Both the position numbers and the translations under genes were made by a program. From NCBI GenBank assembly GCA_017445685.1, contig JAFSTS010000179.1, positions 1 through 9,050 on the forward strand: a stretch of 9,050 nucleotides of DNA. Reading direction: 5' to 3'. The stretch comes from Clostridia bacterium (GTDB lineage: Bacteria; Bacillota_A; Clostridia; Oscillospirales; Acutalibacteraceae). Under the pieces are notes generated by a model, which was not told the DNA's origin, ran no database searches, and saw only the letters and a list, made by a program, of their open reading frames with translations. Numbering within the stretch: the stretch's first letter is position 1; each line of letters starts with the position of its first letter. Shown here piece by piece: positions 1-6,573 of this stretch.

Positions 1-1425
1 AATCTGAAGATGCTGTTTGACTTATACGAGCTGACGATGGCAAACGGCTATTTCAAAAACGGCGTAGGAGAAAAGACTGCGTATTTTGATATGTTTTTCC
101 GCAAAGTTCCCGACAACGGAGGCTTTGCCATCATGGCAGGCGTGCAGCAGCTTGTCGAATATCTTGAAAATCTTCATTTTACCGATTCCGAAATAGAATT
201 TCTGAAAACAAAAGGTTTTTCGGACGACTTTCTTGAATACCTCAGGAATTTTGAATTTAAGTGCGATGCTGACTGTGTGAGCGAGGGTATGCCGATTTTT
301 CCGGGCGAGCCCATCGTCAGGGTCAGAGGCCCTGTTATCCAGGCGCAGTTTATTGAGACGATGGTGCTTTTGTGCATAAACCACCAGAGCCTTATTGCCA
401 CTAAGGCAAACCGTGTCGCAAGAGCCTCAAGGGGCAGAGCGGTCATGGAATTCGGCTCAAGAAGGGCGCAGGGTTTTGACGGCGCAGTTCTCGGCGCAAG
501 AGCTGCATATATCGGCGGCTGCGTGGGTACCGCGTGCGCGCTGACGGATTATCTTTACGGCGTTCCGGCGCTCGGCACGATGGCGCATAGCTGGATACAG
601 ATGTTTGACAGCGAGCTTGAGGCTTTTTGCGCTTATGCCAGAGAATACCCGGACAACTGTACGCTTCTGATTGACACATACAATGTCATAAAATCGGGAC
701 TTCCCAACGCTATCGAGGCTTTCAGGAGGGAAGTTCTGCCCAGAGGCTTCAGACCTAAGGGCGTCAGGATAGACAGCGGCGACATCACCTATCTTTCCAA
801 AAAAGTCAGGAAAGTTCTTGACGAGGAGGGCTTTGAGGACTGCAAGATAGTCGCGTCCAACTCGCTTGACGAATATATTATCCGCGATATGTTTTTGCAA
901 AATGCGCAGGTCGATTCCTTCGGCGTAGGCGAAAGGCTCATCACCGCTTCGTCAAACCCGGTTTTCGGCGGAGTGTACAAGCTTGCCGCAGTTGAAGAAG
1001 GCTCAAGGATAATCCCAAAAATCAAAATCAGCGAAAATGTTCAGAAGATCACGACTCCCGGAGTAAAGGCGGTCTGGAGGCTTTACGACCGTCAGAGCAA
1101 CAAGGCTTTTGCCGATGTGCTGACTTTTGAAGACGAGATAATTGACGACACGAAGCCTTATGAGATATTCGATCCCGAATACACATGGAAGAGAAAAACG
1201 GTCACTGATTTCAGGGCTGAAAAAATCCTCAAGCCCCTTTTCAGAAACGGCAAATTTGTCGGTGAAAACCGTTCCATCGACGAGATAAAAGCCTTCTGCG
1301 CCGAACAGGTCGAAAACCTCTGGGACGAGGTGAAGCGGTTTGAAAATCCGCACACATATTATGTTGACCTTTCTCAGAAGCTTTGGGACGAAAAGCAGAG
1401 ACTCATATCTGAATACAAACTGTGA
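1..1425 (+). CDS. pncB: Nicotinate phosphoribosyltransferase (5' end outside window)
   Basis: Cytoplasmic enzyme of NAD salvage: joins nicotinate to PRPP, with ATP hydrolysis, to give nicotinate mononucleotide. The frame is open from base 1. The codons before the first ATG (base 10) read N-L-K and continue into [15 protein letters not shown], which matches the usual N-terminal block of the family, so that ATG is probably internal and the true start lies just upstream of the window. Counting from the ATG at 10 (471 residues, close to family length), visible blocks are the FGSRRAQG segment (148-155), GTMAHSW (189-195) whose His193 aligns with the histidine phosphorylated in this family, the GVRIDSGDI phosphate-binding strand (251-259), ASNSLDEY (282-289) and FGVGERL (304-310). 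It ends in TGA 10 bases before nfo and probably shares its transcript. Family assignment is very secure; only the exact start is unknown. Confidence 0.96.
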   Translation, partial: NLKMLFDLYELTMANGYFKNGVGEKTAYFDMFFRKVPDNGGFAIMAGVQQLVEYLENLHFTDSEIEFLKTKGFSDDFLEYLRNFEFKCDADCVSEGMPIFPGEPIVRVRGPVIQAQFIETMVLLCINHQSLIATKANRVARASRGRAVMEFGSRRAQGFDGAVLGARAAYIGGCVGTACALTDYLYGVPALGTMAHSWIQMFDSELEAFCAYAREYPDNCTLLIDTYNVIKSGLPNAIEAFRREVLPRGFRPKGVRIDSGDITYLSKKVRKVLDEEGFEDCKIVASNSLDEYIIRDMFLQNAQVDSFGVGERLITASSNPVFGGVYKLAAVEEGSRIIPKIKISENVQKITTPGVKAVWRLYDRQSNKAFADVLTFEDEIIDDTKPYEIFDPEYTWKRKTVTDFRAEKILKPLFRNGKFVGENRSIDEIKAFCAEQVENLWDEVKRFENPHTYYVDLSQKLWDEKQRLISEYKL

Positions 1426-1435
1426 GGTGAAAACC

Positions 1436-2272
1436 GTGATTAACATAGGCTGTCATCTTTCCGCGTCGTCGGGGTTTTCCCATATGCTTGAAGAGTCGCT
1501 TTCCATCGGCGCAAATACTTTCCAGTTTTTTACTCGAAATCCGCGCGGCGGCAGGGCGAAGGATATTGACAAAGAAGATGTTGAAAACTTCCTTTCAAAA
1601 TGGAACGATCTCGGCTACGGCAAAATCGTAGCTCATGCTCCGTATACGCTGAATATGTGTTCGGACAAGGAGAGCACAAGAACTTTTGCCAAGCAGGTTT
1701 TTGCAGACGACCTGAAAAGAATGGAGTTTGTGCCGGGGAACTATTACAATTTTCATCCCGGAAGCCATGTCGGTCAGGGGACAGAAGCCGGAATAGAGCT
1801 TATTTCCGAAACCCTGAACGAACTTCTTTTTGAAGATATGACGACTACTGTCCTGCTTGAAACAATGGCGGGAAAGGGAAGCGAAGTCGGCGGAAAATTC
1901 GAAGAGCTGCGCGAGATAATCGACAGGGTCAGTCTTTCTTCGAAGCTCGGCGTGTGCCTTGACACCTGCCATGTTTTCGACGCAGGGTACGACATTGTAA
2001 ACGGGCTTGACAAAGTTCTTGAAGAATTTGACAGAATAATCGGTCTTGAAAAGCTCAAAGCCGTCCATTTAAACGACAGTAAAAATGTTCTCGCAAGCCA
2101 CAAGGACAGGCACGAGAAGATAGGCGAGGGCAACATAGGACTGACCGCCTTGACGGGCGTTGTAAACCATGAAAAGCTGAAAAAACTGCCCTTTATTCTC
2201 GAAACACCTAACGATCTTGACGGGTACAAGGCGGAAATAGAGCTGATATCAAAGTATTCTGATTTGGCATAA
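1436..2272 (+). CDS. nfo: Endonuclease IV (apurinic/apyrimidinic endonuclease)
   Basis: Zinc-dependent TIM-barrel endonuclease that cuts DNA 5' of abasic sites in base-excision repair. I choose the GTG at 1436, giving 278 residues. It begins [11 protein letters not shown], the normal family N-terminus, and GAGGTGA at 1424-1430 lies 5 bases upstream, overlapping the pncB stop. A longer in-frame ATG at 1340 would lie inside pncB and add unrelated residues. The full trinuclear metal-ligand set known from E. coli Nfo can be followed: His67 (AHAPY), His107 (NFHPGSH), Glu142 (LLETMAGKG), Asp176 and His179 ([12 protein letters not shown]), His211 (VHLNDSKN), Asp224 and His226 ([10 protein letters not shown]) and Glu256 (LETP). 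The length agrees with the family (about 280). Nothing looks broken, so it should be active. It is the last gene before the terminator at 2306-2342. Confidence 0.97.
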   Translation: MINIGCHLSASSGFSHMLEESLSIGANTFQFFTRNPRGGRAKDIDKEDVENFLSKWNDLGYGKIVAHAPYTLNMCSDKESTRTFAKQVFADDLKRMEFVPGNYYNFHPGSHVGQGTEAGIELISETLNELLFEDMTTTVLLETMAGKGSEVGGKFEELREIIDRVSLSSKLGVCLDTCHVFDAGYDIVNGLDKVLEEFDRIIGLEKLKAVHLNDSKNVLASHKDRHEKIGEGNIGLTALTGVVNHEKLKKLPFILETPNDLDGYKAEIELISKYSDLA

Positions 2273-2305
2273 AAGAAACAAAAACTGAAAACGGACACGA
2301 AAAAA

Positions 2306-2342
2306 GGCTGTGCCGGAAAGTCGGTACAGCCTGAATTTTTTT
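2306..2342. terminator. Bidirectional intrinsic terminator between nfo and the XRE gene
   Basis: Ten-base-pair stem GGCTGTGCCG (2306-2315) with CGGTACAGCC (2322-2331), including one G-U pair when read on the plus strand, around a six-base loop. On the plus strand it is followed by TGAA and a run of seven T (2336-2342). On the minus strand the stem is followed at once by a run of six T (complement of the A run 2300-2305). It therefore fits as terminator for both convergent genes: nfo ends 33 bases before it, and the XRE gene ends 9 bases from the T run on the other side. Confidence 0.9.
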
Positions 2343-2351
2343 GAGATTCAA

Positions 2352-2600
2352 TTATTTTTCCAATCCGAGCAGCCAGTTGACAGAAACTTTAAGCGTGTCT
2401 GCAATTACGATGAGCTCACGGTCGTTGACATGGCGAAACTGTCCTTCAAGCTTGGAAAGCGAGGAGTTGCTGAAATCAAGCCCTGCGATCTGAAGCTGCG
2501 CAAGGAAGTCCTTCTGGCTTATGCCTAATTCGTCTCGTTTTGCTTTGATACGCTGTCCTACGATATTCTGGTTGCCGATTTCTTTTGTTCGAGTTCTCAT
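2352..2600 (-). CDS. Small XRE-family helix-turn-helix transcriptional regulator
   Basis: An 82-residue protein made up almost wholly of one HTH_3/Cro-C1 type DNA-binding domain: NIVGQRIKAKRDELGISQKD (12-31) opens the domain, followed by a first helix-turn-helix helix near 28-37, a recognition helix near SNSSLSKLEGQ (44-54), and the closing VSVNWLLGL (72-80). There is no sensor, enzymatic or membrane domain, so it probably binds DNA as a dimer and takes its signal, if any, elsewhere. I choose the ATG at 2598-2600 because AGAGGG (2609-2614) lies 8 bases upstream. An in-frame GTG at 2628-2630 would add ten residues but has only AAGG almost touching it and would leave a very short leader from the promoter at 2647-2675. 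It is transcribed away from the ABC operon and convergent with nfo. Control of the ABC operon or of its own promoter is inference from position; its target cannot be read from the sequence. Confidence 0.88.
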   Translation of the reverse strand: MRTRTKEIGNQNIVGQRIKAKRDELGISQKDFLAQLQIAGLDFSNSSLSKLEGQFRHVNDRELIVIADTLKVSVNWLLGLEK

Positions 2601-2646
2601 TTTTTCAACCCTCTTTGTTAATTTTTTCACACCTTTTTACAAAACA

Positions 2647-2675
2647 ATTATACCATCTTGTTCTGAAAATTACAA
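2647..2675 (-). promoter_or_regulatory. Sigma-A type promoter of the XRE regulator gene
   Basis: On the minus strand there is a perfect -10 box TATAAT (complement of 2647-2652) with an upstream TGG that makes an extended -10 (TGGTATAAT). A -35-like TTGTAA (complement of 2670-2675, four of six consensus bases) sits 17 bases away. Transcription would start near 2640, giving a leader of about 40 bases to the ATG at 2600, which contains the Shine-Dalgarno site. Confidence 0.78.
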
Positions 2676-2901
2676 TAAGGAAACAGGAAAAATGTTAAAT
2701 TTTGTTGCAAAAATAAAAAATATTTTAAAAACTATTTAATTAAACAACACAATTCACAAAAAACAAAGTAAGCCGTGAATAAACCTTCGCTCATGCAGGA
2801 GCTCGATGTGTGAACAGTTGATTTAAAAAAGCTGCAAGAGAAGACAAGCATTTTGAAAATGCGCAATTTACAAATTGTTTAAAAATATTACCTTTAAAAG
2901 A
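2676..2901. other. AT-rich intergenic region between divergent promoters
   Basis: No credible gene is seen in this stretch: the open frames lack ribosome sites and recognisable protein. It is much richer in A and T than the genes on either side, with long A and T runs, especially 2700-2760 and 2821-2900. Visible structure: TTTTG/CAAAA dyad at 2700-2712, a separated inverted repeat ATTCAC (2752-2757) with GTGAAT (2775-2780), and two adjacent palindromes at 2848-2877 listed separately. I see no riboswitch, T-box or tRNA pattern. The predicted start of the rightward transcript lies downstream of this stretch, so these elements would act as DNA sites, not as leader RNA, unless another promoter exists. 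Confidence 0.6.
2848..2877. repeat. Two adjacent short palindromes, candidate operators
   Basis: GCATTTTGAAAATGC (2848-2862) is a perfect dyad with seven-base arms and one central base. One base further on, CAATTTACAAATTG (2864-2877) is a dyad with six-base arms and two central bases. Their centres are about 15 bases apart and the pair ends 24 bases before the -35 box of the ABC operon promoter. The symmetry is directly visible. A role as a binding site for a dimeric regulator, such as the XRE protein encoded next door, is inference, and AT-rich DNA produces such dyads by chance more often than balanced DNA. Confidence 0.45.
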
Positions 2902-2930
2902 TTGAAAAAATCGATGTATAGTGGTATAAT
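2902..2930 (+). promoter_or_regulatory. Strong sigma-A type promoter of the ABC-murD-ileS operon
   Basis: TTGAAA (-35, 2902-2907, five of six consensus bases), a 17-base spacer and a perfect TATAAT (-10, 2925-2930) preceded by TGG, giving an extended -10. Transcription should start near 2937, so the leader to the TTG start at 2971 is only about 34 bases. This makes the GTG at 2944 an unlikely start, because it would have almost no leader and no ribosome site. Confidence 0.88.
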
Positions 2931-2955
2931 AATATGAATTTTTGTGTTTCAATGC

Positions 2956-2966
2956 AAGGAAGGTGA
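2956..2966 (+). promoter_or_regulatory. Ribosome binding site that fixes the TTG start of the first ABC gene
   Basis: AAGGAAGGTGA lies just before TTG at 2971; GGAAGG (2958-2963) leaves 7 bases to the TTG. No comparable purine-rich site precedes the in-frame GTG at 2944. A four-codon out-of-frame ATG reading (2952-2966) overlaps this site and has no ribosome site of its own. Confidence 0.75.
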
Positions 2967-2970
2967 CGAG

Positions 2971-4725
2971 TTGAAGCAGATTTTAAAATTCCTAAAACCT
3001 TATAGAGCTTCCGCCGTGCTTTCTCTTTTGCTGTCGGGAGTCAACCACGGTCTTCATGTGCTGCTGCCGGCGATGATGTCGCTTGTCATAAACAACGGGA
3101 TCGGCAAAAACGACATGGATTATGTCAAAAAAATGGGTGCGCTGATGGTGATAGTTTCGTTTGTCGCGCTCGGTTTCGGAATTGCAGGCAGCTATTTTAC
3201 ATCAAAATGTTCAACCGGCTTCGGCAGGGAAGTGCGCCGCGCCGTTTTTAAAAAGACACAGTCGCTCTCCAGCAGCGATATCAGCAATATTTCTCCGGCT
3301 TCGCTGCTTATTCGAAGCACAAACGATGTCAACCAGACTCAGATGATATTGCAAAATTGTCTGAGGATGTTGATGAGCGCTTTTGTGATGATGGTCGGCG
3401 GCACCGTGATGTCGTTTATAATGAACAAAAAGCTTTCGGCGTGCCTTTTCGGAGTGTTGTTTGTCATTGTTATAATCGTCTTTTTAATATCGAAAAAAAT
3501 TATCCCTATGTATTCCGTCGTGCAAAACAAGATGGACAAACTCAATTCCGTAATCCGCGAAAAGCTCAGCGGTATCCGCGTTGTGCGCGCTTTTAACAAG
3601 AGCGAGTACGAGGACGGCAGATTTGACGAATCCAACGACGAGCTTGCAAGCACTTATGTTAAGATAAACAGAATATACGCCAAAGTTCTGCCCATCGGAA
3701 TTATGGCGCTTTTCAGCCTGATAGTAGTGCTTATTTTTGTCAACTGCCGCCAGATAATGAGCATGGATGTCGGCGCGCACAGGCAGGAGATTGCAAACAC
3801 AGTCGGCAATCTTCAGGCTTTTGTGGTGTATGTGCTGATGATAGTCGCGGCAATAACGATGGCAACTTCCGTCCTCGTTATGATACCCAAGGCTATGATT
3901 AGCGTCGACAGGATAAACGAGATACTTTCCATAGAGCCGGGCATAAAGGAAAGCAAAAGCACAAAGCAGTTTACCGACAGGGGAACTGTCGAATTTCGCG
4001 ATGTTTCGTTTTCTTATCCGGGAGACGATGTTAAGCGACTGAAAGATGTATCTTTCACGATCGAAAAGGGAAAAACCACTGCCTTTATCGGAAGCACAGG
4101 CAGCGGCAAATCGACGATAATCAGCCTGATGACGAGAATTTACGATGTTTCAGAAGGTGAAGTTTTCGTCGGCGGAGTGAATGTTAAGGAGCTTTCAAAG
4201 AAAGATCTTGCTCATTCGATAAGCCTTGTTGCGCAAAAGACCATGCTTTTCAGCGGCAGTATAAAGGACAATGTCCGTTTCGGAAACGACAGCATAACGG
4301 ACGAGGATATTTTAAGAGTCTGCAAGGCTGCTCAGGCTGACGAGTTTATCAAGGATATGCCCGAAAAATACGATACTGTGATATACCAAGAGGGTAAAAA
4401 CCTTTCCGGCGGTCAGAAGCAGCGTATTTCAATTGCAAGAGCGCTTGCCAAGCAAGCCGATATATATGTTTTCGACGACAGCTTCTCGGCTCTTGACTTT
4501 GCGACTGACAAAAAAGTCAGACAGGCAGTCAAAAAAGAGCTTGAGGGCAAAACTGTCGTGATAATTGCTCAGAGGATCGGCTCGATAATGGACGCCGACA
4601 AGATCATTGTTCTGGGCGAAGGCAGAGTCGTCGGAGCCGGTACTCATGCCGAGCTTTCCGAAAGCTGTCCGCTTTATCAGGACATTAAGAGATCCCAACT
4701 GTCAAAGGAGGGAGAAGATGAGTAA
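2971..4725 (+). CDS. ABC exporter half-transporter, subunit 1 (non-canonical ATP-site half)
   Basis: A 584-residue membrane-domain plus ATPase fusion of the multidrug/lipid exporter type (ABCB-like). The start is the TTG at 2971, giving LKQILKFLKPY (Met first in the protein), the usual N-terminus. Six hydrophobic segments are visible near 12-41, 57-76, 133-151, 155-173, 239-257 and 281-305. The nucleotide-binding domain begins near 335: A-loop Tyr349, Walker A GSTGSGKST (374-382, intact Lys380), Q-loop Gln422, intact signature LSGGQ (478-482), D-loop SALD (506-509). Two catalytic residues differ from the norm: the residue after the Walker B Asp502 is Asp503 instead of Glu, and the switch histidine is Gln534 (IIAQR). 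This pattern is known for the degenerate half of heterodimeric exporters such as TM287/288. It overlaps the next gene by 8 bases, so translational coupling and a heterodimer are very likely. The substrate is unknown; drug or envelope lipid export are the usual roles. Confidence 0.93.
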   Translation: MKQILKFLKPYRASAVLSLLLSGVNHGLHVLLPAMMSLVINNGIGKNDMDYVKKMGALMVIVSFVALGFGIAGSYFTSKCSTGFGREVRRAVFKKTQSLSSSDISNISPASLLIRSTNDVNQTQMILQNCLRMLMSAFVMMVGGTVMSFIMNKKLSACLFGVLFVIVIIVFLISKKIIPMYSVVQNKMDKLNSVIREKLSGIRVVRAFNKSEYEDGRFDESNDELASTYVKINRIYAKVLPIGIMALFSLIVVLIFVNCRQIMSMDVGAHRQEIANTVGNLQAFVVYVLMIVAAITMATSVLVMIPKAMISVDRINEILSIEPGIKESKSTKQFTDRGTVEFRDVSFSYPGDDVKRLKDVSFTIEKGKTTAFIGSTGSGKSTIISLMTRIYDVSEGEVFVGGVNVKELSKKDLAHSISLVAQKTMLFSGSIKDNVRFGNDSITDEDILRVCKAAQADEFIKDMPEKYDTVIYQEGKNLSGGQKQRISIARALAKQADIYVFDDSFSALDFATDKKVRQAVKKELEGKTVVIIAQRIGSIMDADKIIVLGEGRVVGAGTHAELSESCPLYQDIKRSQLSKEGEDE

Positions 4726-6556
4726 GAAAAACGATATCGGTGAAAAAAGCGGAAAATACGACGCGTATGTTCAAAGCGACTCTAAAAATAAACCGAAAAA
4801 CTTTTCTTTAACGCTAAAGAGATTTCTTCTTCATATGCGTCCTCAAAGAAAACTTTTGATATGCGTTATCCTGTGCGGACTTATCGGCACTGCGATGACA
4901 ACGATAGGTCCTCTGATACTCGGCAGGATAATCGACGCAATTCAGCTTCAGGTGGACAGAAAGCTTGCAGGTCTGACGGTCGATCTTTCAGGCGTGCTGA
5001 AGGTGCTTTTGTCGCTGCTTTGCATTTATGCCGTGTCGAGCGTGATGACATATTTCCAGTGGGATATCATGGCTCGCGTAACGCAGGATGTTGTAAAATC
5101 TCTCAGGAAAAAAGTCAACGACAAGCTCTCAAGAATGCCGCTCAAATTCTTCGACTCCCATCCCAGAGGCGAGATCATGAGCTGTATGATAAACGATGCT
5201 GACAACATCAATCTGAATTTGCAGAATATTATTCTCCAGACGGTCACATCAGTCGTCACTTTTGTGGGAATACTTGTAATAATGTTCGTTGTAAGCTGGA
5301 AGATGACTCTTGTGACGATCAGCATTTTGCCGCTGAGCGCAGTTATTGCCTTGATGATCGTCAAGCGCTCCAGAGGATATTTCCGTTCCCAATGGAAAAA
5401 GACGGGGCAGATCAATCGTCACATGGAGGAAATGTACACAGGCCATGAGGTCGTCAGGTCTTATTCATACGAGGATAAGGCTATGCAGGAGTTTGACGAG
5501 ATCAACGACGGTCTGTTTGAGGTGAGCAGAAAAGCTCAGTTTATTTCAGGCATCATCATGCCGTTTTTGAACTTTGTGAATAATTTCGGCTATGTTCTCA
5601 TTTGCGTTTTCGGTGCAGCATTCGTTTTGAAAAATCAGATCACGCTTGGCGTTGTCGTCAGCTTTGTGACTTATTCAAAGCTTTTCACTCAGCCGATCGT
5701 CGACATGGCGAATATCATGAACAATGTCCAGTCATCTCTTGCTTCCGCCGAGAGAATTTTCGATCTTCTCGACGAGGGCGAAGAGTCGTTTGAAGACGAG
5801 CAGGAGCCTGAAAAGAATATCAGGGGACATATTGAATTTGAGCATGTCTGCTTTTCATATTCACCCGACAAGCCGCTCATAGACGATCTGAATCTTTCGG
5901 TTGAGCCGGGACAGGTCGTTGCGATAGTCGGGCATACGGGAGCCGGCGAAACCACGATTGTCAACCTTTTGATGAGGTTTTACGAAGTCGACAGCGGAAA
6001 AATCAGGATCGACGGAAAAGATATCCGAAAGATAACGAGGAAAAATCTCCGCAAGCTTTACGGCATGGTATTGCAGGATACATGGCTTTTCAGCGGAACA
6101 GTCCGCGACAATATTGCATATTCTAAAACGAATGCAACCGATGAAGAAATTTATTCTGCGGCTAAACGAGCCTGCGCGCACGATTTCATAATGTCGCTTC
6201 CAAACGGATATGATACTGTTGTCGGGGAAGACGCGGACAATATCTCCCAGGGTCAAAAGCAGCTTATCACTATTGCGAGGACGATTTTGTCCGACCCGAC
6301 GATATTGATTTTCGACGAAGCGACAAGCAGCGTCGATACGAAGACGGAGAAGATGGTGCAGCAGGCGATGAACGCTCTGACAAAAGACAAGACGAGTTTT
6401 ATCATAGCTCACAGGCTTTCGACTATAAGGGAAGCCGATGTGATCCTTGTTATGGATAACGGAGCTATTGTAGAAAGCGGAAGCCACGAAGAGCTGATGA
6501 AGAAAAAAGGAGCGTATCATACGCTGTACATGACTCAGTACTCTTCAGCTCAGTAA
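4718..6556 (+). CDS. ABC exporter half-transporter, subunit 2, with Glu replacing the Walker A Lys
   Basis: A 612-residue partner of the preceding gene, starting at the ATG inside its last codons; AGGAGG (4706-4711) is 6 bases upstream. A charged cytoplasmic extension of about 35 residues precedes the first membrane segment. Hydrophobic segments lie near 46-68, 92-112, 171-193, 196-216, 274-302 and 308-325. The ATPase domain begins near 370: Tyr381, Q-loop Gln453, Walker B IFDE with canonical Asp533 and Glu534, D-loop SSVD (537-540), switch His565 (IIAHR). The signature is ISQGQ (509-513) instead of LSGGQ, matching the degenerate site of the heterodimer. Unexpectedly, Walker A reads GHTGAGETT (405-413): position 411 is Glu (GAA at 5948-5950) where Lys is almost invariant. 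This subunit should supply the competent ATP site, so activity is in doubt. The frame is otherwise intact from end to end, with no other sign of decay. Confidence 0.93.
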   Translation: MSKKNDIGEKSGKYDAYVQSDSKNKPKNFSLTLKRFLLHMRPQRKLLICVILCGLIGTAMTTIGPLILGRIIDAIQLQVDRKLAGLTVDLSGVLKVLLSLLCIYAVSSVMTYFQWDIMARVTQDVVKSLRKKVNDKLSRMPLKFFDSHPRGEIMSCMINDADNINLNLQNIILQTVTSVVTFVGILVIMFVVSWKMTLVTISILPLSAVIALMIVKRSRGYFRSQWKKTGQINRHMEEMYTGHEVVRSYSYEDKAMQEFDEINDGLFEVSRKAQFISGIIMPFLNFVNNFGYVLICVFGAAFVLKNQITLGVVVSFVTYSKLFTQPIVDMANIMNNVQSSLASAERIFDLLDEGEESFEDEQEPEKNIRGHIEFEHVCFSYSPDKPLIDDLNLSVEPGQVVAIVGHTGAGETTIVNLLMRFYEVDSGKIRIDGKDIRKITRKNLRKLYGMVLQDTWLFSGTVRDNIAYSKTNATDEEIYSAAKRACAHDFIMSLPNGYDTVVGEDADNISQGQKQLITIARTILSDPTILIFDEATSSVDTKTEKMVQQAMNALTKDKTSFIIAHRLSTIREADVILVMDNGAIVESGSHEELMKKKGAYHTLYMTQYSSAQ

Positions 6557-6573
6557 GGAGGACACAAGCGAAA

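Noticed and set aside
1340..1435. Longer N-terminus for nfo from ATG 1340
   Set aside because: The extra 32 residues overlap pncB, resemble no endonuclease IV N-terminus, and the GTG at 1436 has a clear ribosome site overlapping the pncB stop.
2310..2528. Plus-strand open frame over the terminator and XRE gene
   Set aside because: It begins inside the terminator stem and is the antisense shadow of the XRE coding sequence.
2521..2739. Plus-strand open frame opposite the XRE gene (72 codons)
   Set aside because: It lies across the minus-strand XRE start and promoter, has no ribosome site or recognisable domain, and ends in low-complexity AT-rich DNA.
2752..2780. Separated inverted repeat ATTCAC/GTGAAT as a possible attachment or operator site
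   Set aside because: Six-base arms with a 17-base spacer are expected by chance in DNA of this composition, and nothing mobile is nearby.
4607..4717. Longer N-terminus for the second ABC subunit from an upstream in-frame start
   Set aside because: It would overlap subunit 1 by over 100 bases; the start at 4718 has a near-perfect AGGAGG at 6 bases and fits coupled translation.
5861..6520. Long minus-strand open frame (219 codons) inside the second ABC gene
   Set aside because: It is antisense to a well-conserved ATPase domain, and its translation shows no known motif; codon structure explains it.
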